NCBI RefSeq assembly: GCF_900101465.1
Contig: NZ_FMZM01000012.1
Span: 124,001 to 188,000 of the forward strand
Reading direction: 5' to 3'
DNA from: Nocardioides lianchengensis
GTDB taxonomy: Bacteria > Actinomycetota > Actinomycetes > Propionibacteriales > Nocardioidaceae
Length of the DNA stretch: 64,000 bases
Shown in pieces: positions 57,410-64,000 of the stretch; position 1 is the stretch's first letter, and each line of letters opens with the position of its first letter. The position numbers and the translations under genes are program-made. The notes under the pieces were generated by a model, which worked only from the letters and a program-made list of their open reading frames with translations, was not told the origin of the DNA and searched no databases.

Positions 57410-58635
57410 CGAGGCCCGACCTCGACGTCGTCGAGCGACGGTCGTTCGACCACTACGCCCGGTTGGTGCATCGATTCGTGCGGGTGCCGGTCGCCCTGGT
57501 CACCCTCGTCGAGTCCGACCGCCAGGTCTTCGCGGGCGCCCTCGGCCTGCCGCAGCCCTTCGCCACGACCCGGCAGACACCGCTCTCGCACTCGTTCTGC
57601 CAGTACGTCGTCGCCGACCGCGCCCCGCTCGTCGTCGCCGACGCGCGGAGCGACGCCCGGCTGGCCGCGAACCGCGCGATCCCCGATCTCCAGGTGATCG
57701 CCTACGCCGGCTGGCCCCTCACCGACACCGACGGCACGGCGGTCGGGTCGCTCTGCGCGATCGACCACCAGCCTCGGACCTGGAGCGACGACGACCTGGA
57801 GACCCTGCGCGACCTGGCCCGGGCCTGCTCCACGGAGCTGGGGATCGCCCCGCGAGTCACGCACGAGGCTGCGCACCGCGACGGACGGGAACGACGTACG
57901 TCCACCGCGGACGACGCGGCCTCTCCCGCGCGACTTCTCCACGTCGAGGACGACCTCGTCGCCACCGTCTCCCACGAGCTCAGGACCCCGCTGACCTCCA
58001 TCGTGGGCAACCTGGAGCTCCTCGCCGAGGAGCTCGACCATCCCAGCGTGGCGGCCAGCCGGGCGTTGGCGACGATCGAGCGCAACGCACACCGGCTGCA
58101 GGCCCGCATCGCGCAGCTCCTCGACACCGCCGAACGACGCCGGTCCCTGACGCTGGCCCCCACCGATCTGTCGAGCCTGGTCGCGCAGCTCGCGTCGAGC
58201 TTCGCCGAGCAGGCGACCGCTGCCGGGGTCGCTCTGGTGCTCGACGCCCCGCTCCCCCAGCCCGCCGTCGTCGACCACCCCCGCATCGAGCAGGCCGTGG
58301 AGAACCTGGTCGGGAACGCGCTCAAGTACACCGACCGCGGGGGCACCGTCACCATCCGCTGCGACGGGGGCCCGGACGAGGTCCGCATCACCATCGCGGA
58401 CGACGGCATCGGCATGACGGACGCGGAGACGGCCCGGGCCTTCGACAGCTTCTGGCGCGCCGACGCGGTTAGTCGTACGACGGCGCCTGGGGTCGGCATC
58501 GGCCTGTCCCTGGTGCGCGACATCCTGCACGCGCACGGCGGGACCGTCTCGATCACGAGCGAGCCCGGCGCCGGCACCACCTGCGTCCTGACCGTCCCTC
58601 GCGCGGCAGGCGGCGAAGCGCCTACTCGGCCTTGA
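57406..58635 (+). CDS. GAF-domain sensor histidine kinase
   Basis: This soluble 409-residue kinase has an N-terminal GAF domain (about 10-150) with LSHSFCQYVV near 64 and a ligand-pocket pattern (RQTPLSHSFC, then AYAGWPL), a histidine box VATVSHELRTPLTSIVG near 187-203, and an ATPase domain with NLVGNALKYTDRGG near 304, ADDGIGM near 332 and GVGIGLSL near 363. No receiver partner is adjacent; the LuxR-type and MerR-DICT proteins upstream are candidates for shared output, but neither has a receiver. The GTG start overlaps the MerR-DICT stop. Its end overlaps the convergent FKBP gene by 14 bases. Confidence 0.9.
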   Translation: MTRPDLDVVERRSFDHYARLVHRFVRVPVALVTLVESDRQVFAGALGLPQPFATTRQTPLSHSFCQYVVADRAPLVVADARSDARLAANRAIPDLQVIAYAGWPLTDTDGTAVGSLCAIDHQPRTWSDDDLETLRDLARACSTELGIAPRVTHEAAHRDGRERRTSTADDAASPARLLHVEDDLVATVSHELRTPLTSIVGNLELLAEELDHPSVAASRALATIERNAHRLQARIAQLLDTAERRRSLTLAPTDLSSLVAQLASSFAEQATAAGVALVLDAPLPQPAVVDHPRIEQAVENLVGNALKYTDRGGTVTIRCDGGPDEVRITIADDGIGMTDAETARAFDSFWRADAVSRTTAPGVGIGLSLVRDILHAHGGTVSITSEPGAGTTCVLTVPRAAGGEAPTRP

Positions 58636-59623
58636 CCACGTCGATCACGAACCACAGCGTGGCGTTGCCGGGGATCGCGTCTCCGCTGCCCTGCGCGCCG
58701 TACCCGAGGGCCGGCGGGATCTGGAGCAGCACGCGGCTGCCGACCTTGACGCCGGTGAGCCCGGTGGTCCAGCCGGGGATCAGACCGTTCAGCGGCGAGT
58801 TGAGGGGCTGGCCCTTCGAGTAGCTCTCGTCGAACGGGGCGTCGGCGTCGTACGTCGAGCCGAGGTAGTTCACCGTGACCGTGTCGGAGGCCTTCAGGGC
58901 CGCGCCCGTCCCCTCCTTCAGGACCACGCGCTGGACCGGGGTGTCGAGCGCTGGCTCCTCGATGCCCGTGAAGTCGAGTCCGGTGACCGTGCCGCCCTTC
59001 TCGACCACGGACGGCTGCTCGTCGGGCGACACGTCGTGGGCCTTGTCGTCGGTGGGCGTCGGCGCGACCGCCGCCTTCTCCACCAGGTCGGCGACGACCA
59101 CCAGGCTGTCGGTCGGGTCGATGCCCAGCTGGTTCTCCCCGTCGCCCAGCACCTCGCTCGCGCTGGTGACGGCGGCGACACGAGAGCCGTAGGTCTGTCC
59201 CTCGAACAGGGCCGCGAAGACGGCGTCGACCTGGCCCGGGTTGTTCGGGATGGACTCGGGCGCGCCGTTGTCGTAGTCGCTGAAGACCTGCTCCTGGCTG
59301 GTGCCGTTGCCGATCCACAGGTAGGTGCTGACGGTGTCGCCCTCGGCGACCTTCTCGCCGTCACCCTCGACCAGGGTCGTCACGACCGTCTTCTCCGGGG
59401 TCTCGATCGCGGAGCTCCACTCGCCGGTGATGCCCTCTCCCACCTCGCCGGTGAACGAGACCTCGTCGAGCTTCCCGCCAGCGGCGGGGGCTGCCGACGA
59501 CGACGCCTCCGAGGCCGAGTCACCGGCGTCGCCGGAGTCGTCCGCTCCCCCGCAGGCGGCGAGAGCGGGGACGAGGAGGACGGCGCCCAGGGCGGCCGTC
59601 GTACGGCGGTGACGTCGAAGCAC
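58622..59623 (-). CDS. FKBP-type peptidyl-prolyl isomerase lipoprotein with two FKBP-like domains
   Basis: This 333-residue protein has a lipoprotein signal (ALAACGG, Cys near 24). A first FKBP-like domain (about 60-185, VTTLVEGDGEKVAEGDTVS in part) is degenerate, while the second, C-terminal one is canonical (VVLKEGTGAALKASDTVTVNY in part, LIPGWTTGL, and LLQIPPALGYG near 300). It probably helps fold exported proteins at the cell surface. GTG 59623 is the last start before the signal peptide; the upstream frame runs through noncoding sequence. It is convergent with the GAF kinase. Confidence 0.87.
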   Translation of the reverse strand: MLRRHRRTTAALGAVLLVPALAACGGADDSGDAGDSASEASSSAAPAAGGKLDEVSFTGEVGEGITGEWSSAIETPEKTVVTTLVEGDGEKVAEGDTVSTYLWIGNGTSQEQVFSDYDNGAPESIPNNPGQVDAVFAALFEGQTYGSRVAAVTSASEVLGDGENQLGIDPTDSLVVVADLVEKAAVAPTPTDDKAHDVSPDEQPSVVEKGGTVTGLDFTGIEEPALDTPVQRVVLKEGTGAALKASDTVTVNYLGSTYDADAPFDESYSKGQPLNSPLNGLIPGWTTGLTGVKVGSRVLLQIPPALGYGAQGSGDAIPGNATLWFVIDVVKAE

Positions 59624-59715
59624 AGGAGACCCATCGGTCGAGTGGAGCGGACCGCGCCACGCTAGTGGCCGTTCCTGAGCGTTGCCTGGGCGCCCGCGCG
59701 CGCCGGCCCGGAGGG

Positions 59716-60081
59716 TCAGGACGGGACCGGTGGTGGGACGCGGAGCCGCGCCAGGTCGTCGGGCAGCGGCGGGCAGCCGTCGTCGACCCAGCCGGCCAGG
59801 GCCTCGGTGTGCGCCCGGTAGTGGACGCCGCCGAACCAGGTGTCGCGCCGCTCGCCGCGGCCGAGGTGCTGGCGGACGAGCACGACGTTGCTCCGCGCGC
59901 ATCGGTCGAGGCAGTCGACCACCCGCACCCGGACCCGGTCCGACGCGACGGCCTCCAGGGTGACCCGCTGACCGTCGTGGTCGGTGCTGGGGTGCTTGCG
60001 CTCGCTGCCGCAGCAGCAGCCCCGGCAGAGGGAGACGGTGATGTCGGGCGATCGGGCGGGGTCGGTGCTCCTCGTCGTCAC
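59716..60081 (-). CDS. [2Fe-2S] thioredoxin-like ferredoxin-domain protein
   Basis: This 121-residue protein has the thioredoxin-fold ferredoxin layout. Cysteines 19, 22, 23 and 24 lie in SLCRGCCCG and cysteines 57 and 61 in VVDCLDRCARSN, a spacing like that of small [2Fe-2S] proteins of this fold. The ending WVDDGCPPLPDDLARLRVP is typical. It may be an electron carrier; the partner is unknown. GTG 60081 lies six bases after TACGGT. It sits alone between the FKBP gene and a divergent small membrane gene. Confidence 0.82.
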   Translation of the reverse strand: MTTRSTDPARSPDITVSLCRGCCCGSERKHPSTDHDGQRVTLEAVASDRVRVRVVDCLDRCARSNVVLVRQHLGRGERRDTWFGGVHYRAHTEALAGWVDDGCPPLPDDLARLRVPPPVPS

Positions 60082-60087
60082 CGGCTC

Positions 60088-60093
60088 ACCGTA
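60088..60093 (-). promoter_or_regulatory. -10 box of a probable leaderless promoter for the [2Fe-2S] protein gene
   Basis: TACGGT on the minus strand fits TAnnnT and ends 6 nt before GTG 60081. Confidence 0.5.
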
Positions 60094-60190
60094 GCGAGCG
60101 AGAACTGGGGAAAGAACGGTGGATCCGCCCGTCTCCCGACGCCACGTCCCTACGTTCGTGCGGGGGACACTCACTCGAGAGGCGAGACCG

Positions 60191-60637
60191 ATGAAGCAGC
60201 TGCTGATGAGCATTGTGGAAGATCCCACCCCCGACGGCACCACGACGGCGATCTCGGAGACGGAGCTGCTCGTCCTCGCCGGCGGAGTCCTCGTGGCGGG
60301 CGCCCTCGCGGTCTGGGCCGGCTGGCTCCTGAACAGCCACTACCGCTCGTCTCGGAGCAAGGACGACCAAGGGAAGCTGGTGGGGACACGGAAGATCGAC
60401 GTCACGCTCGCCCGGGTCGTCGGGCTGCTGTCGGTCGGGGCGTTGGGCACCGTCGGGCTGGGCATGTCCATCGCCGTGGACAGTGACCTCGTCGCCGCCT
60501 ACTTCACCCTGCTCGGCTCCATCGCCGGCTACCTCATCGGCGCGAAGACAGGCACGGCGCAGACCACCGAGAGGACGCTGGACGACACGGGCGAGACCCT
60601 CACGACGACGCAGGTGCAGACGCCCACGCTGGGGTAG
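60191..60637 (+). CDS. Small membrane protein of unknown function
   Basis: This 148-residue protein has three hydrophobic segments: about 28-50, 78-98 and 104-124 (LGSIAGYLIGAKTG). The C-terminal tail is Thr-rich (LDDTGETLTTTQVQTPTLG) and probably cytoplasmic. I do not recognise a family. ATG 60191 follows GAGAGGCGAGA. It converges with a small gene whose stop is three bases away. Confidence 0.75.
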   Translation: MKQLLMSIVEDPTPDGTTTAISETELLVLAGGVLVAGALAVWAGWLLNSHYRSSRSKDDQGKLVGTRKIDVTLARVVGLLSVGALGTVGLGMSIAVDSDLVAAYFTLLGSIAGYLIGAKTGTAQTTERTLDDTGETLTTTQVQTPTLG

Positions 60638-60640
60638 CGA

Positions 60641-60877
60641 CTAGCCGGTGAGTCGATCCGGACCCGACCCGGACCCGTCCTGGTTCACCGGCATGCAGCT
60701 GACCGTGATCCGCAGGGCGCCGAGGTCCCCGATGAGGTCGTGGACCTGGCGGTAGGCGAGCCTCATCGCCGGGTCCGGCGAGTAGCGGAGATCGCCCAGC
60801 GCCAGGAGTGCGTGGCACGCGTGCTGCGCCACCTCGTTGATGCCGCCGTCGATCGCTGTGAGCTCTGTGTCGCGCAT
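60641..60877 (-). CDS. Small conserved hypothetical protein
   Basis: This 78-residue protein is mostly helical (AIDGGINEVAQHACHALLALG, quoted in part) and ends in a glycine/serine/arginine-rich tail. It has two cysteines. No family is recognised. GGGGGG lies close upstream of ATG 60877. Longer in-frame starts would extend into AT-richer intergenic sequence. Confidence 0.6.
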   Translation of the reverse strand: MRDTELTAIDGGINEVAQHACHALLALGDLRYSPDPAMRLAYRQVHDLIGDLGALRITVSCMPVNQDGSGSGPDRLTG

Positions 60878-61018
60878 GGACCCCCCGTAGTCGTCATGAC
60901 GGAGTCTGCGTCCAGGTGCGGTACCTCCGGGCCGAGAACCCGTGCTGTCTTCACTACAACTAGGTACGTGCAGCGCTCGCCCAGATACGTCCCACCTCGC
61001 CACGACGTACGTCGACGC

Positions 61019-61423
61019 TCAGCCGCGTCGGGGCCGTGCCGCTGCTGAGAGGGTCGAGCGCACGAGCTCGTGGGCGAGGGGAGGCAGCGTCTCCAGGTCG
61101 AACCAGCCGAGGTCGTCGTGCTCCTCGGGAGCGGCGTTCACCGGTGTCCCCTGCCAGTCGTGCACGAGCCACGCGCTGAGCAGCACCGGCTCCCCCGCCG
61201 GTCGGACGCTCAGCCGGCACAGCGGCGACGACGAGGTCGTCCCGACGTGCACGCCGAGCTCCTCGTGCAGCTCGCGAGCGAGGGCCACCGCCTCGGTCTC
61301 CCCCGCCTCGACGACTCCTCCGGGCAGGTCCCACACGTTCGGGTAGGCGCGCTTGCCCGGCCCCCGGTGCACGAGGAGGACCCGTCCCTCGCGGATCAGC
61401 GCGCCGACCACGACCTCGACCAT
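61019..61423 (-). CDS. NUDIX hydrolase
   Basis: This 134-residue enzyme has a complete NUDIX box at 35-57 (GGVVEAGETEAVALARELHEELG in part: REL-x-EELG), with the glutamates that bind metal. Members hydrolyse nucleoside diphosphates linked to another group, often as housecleaning enzymes; the substrate here is unknown. TGTGAT lies six bases before ATG 61423, a weak leaderless -10. It is divergent from the STAS gene. Confidence 0.9.
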   Translation of the reverse strand: MVEVVVGALIREGRVLLVHRGPGKRAYPNVWDLPGGVVEAGETEAVALARELHEELGVHVGTTSSSPLCRLSVRPAGEPVLLSAWLVHDWQGTPVNAAPEEHDDLGWFDLETLPPLAHELVRSTLSAAARPRRG

Positions 61424-61507
61424 CCGCCGATCACAGCACGGACCTCCGACAGGCCCGCGACGTCGGCTCGGGGCGACCAGGGTCACCACCCTCCCGAGGG
61501 CGCTCGA

Positions 61508-61513
61508 TACGGT
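61508..61513 (+). promoter_or_regulatory. -10 box of a probable leaderless promoter for the STAS gene
   Basis: TACGGT fits TAnnnT and ends 6 nt before ATG 61520. Confidence 0.5.
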
Positions 61514-61519
61514 TTCCCC

Positions 61520-61822
61520 ATGAGTGAGACGAACCTGGAGTCGCGACGCACGGACGAGGGTGTCCTGGTGCTGTCGGGCTCGATCGACGAGGGACTCGCG
61601 CCGGAGCTGCTGGCACTGCTGCTCGACGCGCTCGCGGAGGGCCCGCTGACGGTCGACCTGTCCGACGTGGACTACCTGCCCAGCGTCGCCCTCAGCTCCC
61701 TGATCGCGGCCTGGCACGCGGAGGGCGTGCACCCGATGACCCTGCAGGCCCGGACCGGCTCCGTCAGCCAGCGGGTGCTCACGGTGACCGGCCTGCCGCA
61801 CGACCAGCTCGACCCGAGCTGA
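61520..61822 (+). CDS. STAS-domain anti-anti-sigma-factor-like protein
   Basis: This 100-residue protein is a free-standing STAS domain, as in SpoIIAA-type anti-sigma antagonists. It has GVLVLSGSIDEGLAPELL near 14-31 and the phosphorylation-loop region LSDVDYLPSVALSSL near 47-61, where Ser55 is in the usual place. The usual D-S-S/T-G is altered to P-S-V-A. No anti-sigma kinase or sigma factor is adjacent, so its partner is unknown. It probably regulates stress or signalling. Confidence 0.82.
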   Translation: MSETNLESRRTDEGVLVLSGSIDEGLAPELLALLLDALAEGPLTVDLSDVDYLPSVALSSLIAAWHAEGVHPMTLQARTGSVSQRVLTVTGLPHDQLDPS

Positions 61823-61862
61823 CCCCCGACCCGCCTTCCGGCCGCCTGTCAGACTGGAGGCC

Positions 61863-62558
61863 GTGGAAGGACGGATCGACGCGGGCGTGTGGTGGTGCCG
61901 TGCCCTCCTCGTCGCCGGGGTTGCGTTCTTCCTGGGTGTCGCCGGCCACGTGACCGCCGACGGCCTGCTGCCCGGTCCGGCCACGCTCGCCGTGCTCCTC
62001 GTGTTCACGGTGCTGCTGAGCCTGCCCCTGCTCGCCCGGCCCGCGTCCCGGCTGCGGCTGGTCGCGATGACCGTCGGCGGGCAGGCGCTGCTGCACCTCG
62101 CGCTGACCGTGTCCGGCGGGCACGTCGGTGACCGGGCCGCGGGAGCGGCCGCCGTACCCCGTCGTACGACGGCGCTCAGCGACCTGCCGGTGGTGGGCGG
62201 GCAGCGGCAGGGCTCGCTCCTCGACGCGTACGCCGCCGCACCCGGCGGCCATCCCGCCTCGACGCCGACCCTGCCCGTCGGTCACCTCCTCCACGACCTG
62301 TCGGCCCACGCGCCGATGATGGCCGCGCACCTCGCGGCGGCCGGGCTCGTCGGGCTCTGGCTCGCGTACGGCGAGCGCTGCCTCTGGACCGTCCTCGCCC
62401 TGACCGGGCGGCGGGTCCTCCTGGTCCCGCTGCTGGTGCTGCCCGTTCTCGAGGAGCCCGCGCGCCGACGCCCGGTCGTCGTGGCGCCCCGGCCGGACCT
62501 GCGCTCGCGCTGGCTCGCCCAGCCGCTCTCGCGGCGCGGACCGCCGCTGCCGGTCTGA
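61863..62558 (+). CDS. Histidine-containing membrane protein of unknown function
   Basis: This 231-residue protein has about four membrane helices (about 12-33, 38-58, 67-85 and 148-170) and a long central loop. The fourth helix is preceded by several histidines and methionines (GHLLHDLSAHAPMMAAH), which hints at metal binding, perhaps copper, without proof. The C-terminus is arginine/proline-rich. The start is uncertain: GTG 61863 has GGAGG too close upstream, but CAGACT lies seven bases before it. No family is recognised. Confidence 0.65.
   Translation: MEGRIDAGVWWCRALLVAGVAFFLGVAGHVTADGLLPGPATLAVLLVFTVLLSLPLLARPASRLRLVAMTVGGQALLHLALTVSGGHVGDRAAGAAAVPRRTTALSDLPVVGGQRQGSLLDAYAAAPGGHPASTPTLPVGHLLHDLSAHAPMMAAHLAAAGLVGLWLAYGERCLWTVLALTGRRVLLVPLLVLPVLEEPARRRPVVVAPRPDLRSRWLAQPLSRRGPPLPV
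62160..62171. repeat. 12-bp palindrome CGTCGTACGACG, copy 4
   Basis: This full copy is inside the membrane protein gene at 61863-62558. Confidence 0.7.
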
Positions 62559-62673
62559 CCGCCTCCCACCTCGTCGTCGACGTCAGGAGGGGCGCGGTCG
62601 CGCGCGCCCATCTCCCGGACCACCGGTCCGGGCTCCCGACCCTGCCCTCCGGGGCGATCGCAGAGGAACACCC

Positions 62674-63444
62674 ATGTCCAAGAAGAACACCCCACGCCTG
62701 CCCGACGTCTCCGCCGAGGGCCGCCAGCCGGCCCGCTCCCGCCGCGAGGAGATGGAGCGGCTGATGGCCGAGCGCAAGCAGCAGGAGCGCCGCCGCTCGA
62801 TCCGCGTCCAGGCCCTCGTCGGCGCGCTCGTCGTGGTGCTGGTCGTCGGCGTCACCGTCGTCGTCCTGGCCACCCGGGGCAGCGACGAGCCGGCCGCCGT
62901 ACCACCCGGTCTGACCTCCGACGGGGCGATCCGGTTCGGGGCGGCCGACGCCACCGTCACCGTGCAGGCCGTCGAGGACTTCCAGTGCCCGGCCTGCCAG
63001 CAGTTCGAGGCCGCGCTCGGCAGCACCCTCGCCGAGTACCGGGCCAGCGACGACGTCGCCGTCGAGTACCGCCCGATCGCGTTCCTCGACAACGCGTCCT
63101 CGACCGAGTACGCCAGCCGCGCGCTGAACGCCTCGATGTGCGTCCTCGCCGACGCCGGGGCGGACGCCTGGATGGCGATGCACGAGTCCCTCTACGCCCA
63201 GCAGCCCGCCGAGGGGACGGCCGGGCTCGACGACGCCACCCTCGCCTCGATGGCCGTCGACGCCGGCGCGGACGAGGACGCCGTCGGGCCGTGCATCACC
63301 GACCGGCGCTACGACGACTGGATCCAGCAGCACACCGACGACGTCATGTCGTCCGGCGTCAGCAGCACCCCCACCGTCAGCGTCAACGGCACGCAGGTCG
63401 AGGCCGCACAGCTCGCCTCCGCCGTCGAGGCGGCCCGCTCGTGA
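62674..63444 (+). CDS. Membrane-anchored DsbA-like thiol-disulfide oxidoreductase
   Basis: This 256-residue protein has a basic cytoplasmic start, a membrane helix at about 47-67 and a thioredoxin/DsbA-like domain outside the membrane. The active site is Cys105-Pro-Ala-Cys108 (FQCPACQQ), and the cis-proline loop is STPTVSVNG near 231. It should oxidise cysteines in exported proteins. GAGGAA precedes ATG 62674. Its stop overlaps the VKOR gene start (GTGA), and VKOR is the usual partner that reoxidises it. Confidence 0.92.
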   Translation: MSKKNTPRLPDVSAEGRQPARSRREEMERLMAERKQQERRRSIRVQALVGALVVVLVVGVTVVVLATRGSDEPAAVPPGLTSDGAIRFGAADATVTVQAVEDFQCPACQQFEAALGSTLAEYRASDDVAVEYRPIAFLDNASSTEYASRALNASMCVLADAGADAWMAMHESLYAQQPAEGTAGLDDATLASMAVDAGADEDAVGPCITDRRYDDWIQQHTDDVMSSGVSSTPTVSVNGTQVEAAQLASAVEAARS

Positions 63445-64000
63445 CCGAGCCGTACGACGACGCCGCACGGCCGGTCCCGCTCCGGCCGTTCGGCGTCGGC
63501 CTGGTCGTGCTGGGCGGCATCGGGCTGCTGGCGGCCTTCACCCTGGTCGTCGATAAGGTCCGGCTGCTCGAGGACCCGTTGTACACGCCGTCGTGCAACT
63601 TCAACCCGGTGCTGTCCTGCGGCTCGGTGATGCGGACCGACCAGGCGTCGGTCTTCGGGTTCCCCAACCCGCTCCTGGGGCTGGTCGGCTTCAGCGTCGT
63701 GGTGACGGTCGGGGTCGTGCTGGCCACCGGGACCCGGGTCCCGGGCCGGCTGCTCACCGGGCTCGCCGGCGGCGCCGCCCTCGGCCTGGCCTTCGTGCAC
63801 TGGCTGGCCTTCCAGAGCCTCTACCGGATCAACGCCCTGTGCCCGTGGTGCCTGGTCGTCTGGGCGGTCACGATCCCGATCGCCGTCTGGTCGGTCCTGG
63901 TCGCGCTCCGGGTCGATCTGCCGGACGGGCGCGGCCGCCGGGTGGCCGAGGCCGTCTGGTCGGTCCGGTACCTCGTGGTGCTGGCCTGGTACCTGCTGGT
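63441..64000 (+). CDS. Vitamin K epoxide reductase-family protein (VKOR), N-terminal part
   Basis: This membrane enzyme recharges the DsbA-like protein with quinone-derived oxidising power. About 186 residues are visible before the window ends. Cys52 and Cys60 lie in the loop after the first helix, and the redox pair is Cys134-Pro-Trp-Cys137 (ALCPWC), with helices near 20-38, 80-97, 107-127 and 137-160. The pattern is that of bacterial VKOR. It starts with GTG 63441, overlapping the DsbA-like stop, so both are expressed together. Confidence 0.93.
   Translation, partial: MTEPYDDAARPVPLRPFGVGLVVLGGIGLLAAFTLVVDKVRLLEDPLYTPSCNFNPVLSCGSVMRTDQASVFGFPNPLLGLVGFSVVVTVGVVLATGTRVPGRLLTGLAGGAALGLAFVHWLAFQSLYRINALCPWCLVVWAVTIPIAVWSVLVALRVDLPDGRGRRVAEAVWSVRYLVVLAWYLL

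Overview
This is high-GC actinobacterial chromosome, most likely from Nocardioides or a close relative (Nocardioidaceae). I infer that from the very high GC, the many GTG/TTG starts, Lsr2-type and GlnR-type signals, ANTAR and MerR-DICT regulators, DUF222-HNH, DUF4191 and DUF7144 proteins, GS-I, and an F420-type oxidoreductase. It is mostly ordinary chromosome. I see no phage, insertion sequence, CRISPR array, rRNA or tRNA.

Layout. 0-4.2 kb: a tripartite tricarboxylate transporter (tctCBA, tctA cut by the window edge) divergent from a CitA/CitB-like two-component system. 4.2-8.6 kb: ftsK followed by a RodZ-like helix-turn-helix membrane protein. 8.8-16.3 kb: a secreted M4 peptidase, a hemerythrin-like protein and dapA-rnj. 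16.6-21.9 kb: a DUF222-HNH gene behind an SOS-box-like site, an aminoglycoside-phosphotransferase-like gene, an LLM oxidoreductase, and a TetR/MFS pair with a palindromic operator. 21.9-24.5 kb: a frameshifted small membrane gene, dfrA, thyA and a PhzF-like gene. 24.5-33.3 kb: a sigma-like/membrane fusion, gcvT, a leucyl aminopeptidase, lpdA and sucB. 33.3-44.9 kb: a hybrid histidine kinase with phosphorelay domains, a TIGR01777 epimerase, an esterase, lipB, an ABC exporter, a collagen-like surface protein, an ArsR/AHSA1 pair, lipA and DUF4191. 44.9-49.3 kb: a lipoprotein, an RDD protein, glnA, an Lsr2-tail protein and a LysR regulator. 49.4-53.0 kb: a secreted GH106-like glycosidase behind a LacI-type operator. 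53.4-58.6 kb: a DUF7144 protein, a desaturase remnant and a block of five signalling genes (two GAF-ANTAR proteins, a LuxR-type regulator, a MerR-DICT regulator and a GAF histidine kinase). 58.6-64 kb: an FKBP lipoprotein, a [2Fe-2S] thioredoxin-fold protein, NUDIX, STAS, membrane proteins and a DsbA-VKOR pair cut by the right edge.

How the genes relate. lipA, lipB, gcvT, lpdA and sucB all lie within 18 kb and cover lipoate synthesis, its use and its reoxidation. dfrA, thyA and gcvT are folate-linked. The DsbA-like and VKOR genes form an oxidative protein-folding pair.

The strongest signals beyond genes are these. (1) A set of TAnnnT -10 boxes sits 6-8 nt before start codons and implies widespread leaderless transcription. 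(2) The octamer GTACGACG/CGTCGTAC, and its 12-bp palindrome, occur far more often than composition predicts. (3) There are well-formed operators for GlnR, a LacI-family regulator, TetR and LexA-like control. (4) Perfect hairpins sit inside the 3' ends of convergent genes. (5) Two genes are decaying: a one-base frameshift near 22.3 kb and a desaturase fragment at 53.9 kb. I found no convincing wholly new system. The 53-59 kb signalling block is the best place to look for unfamiliar wiring.
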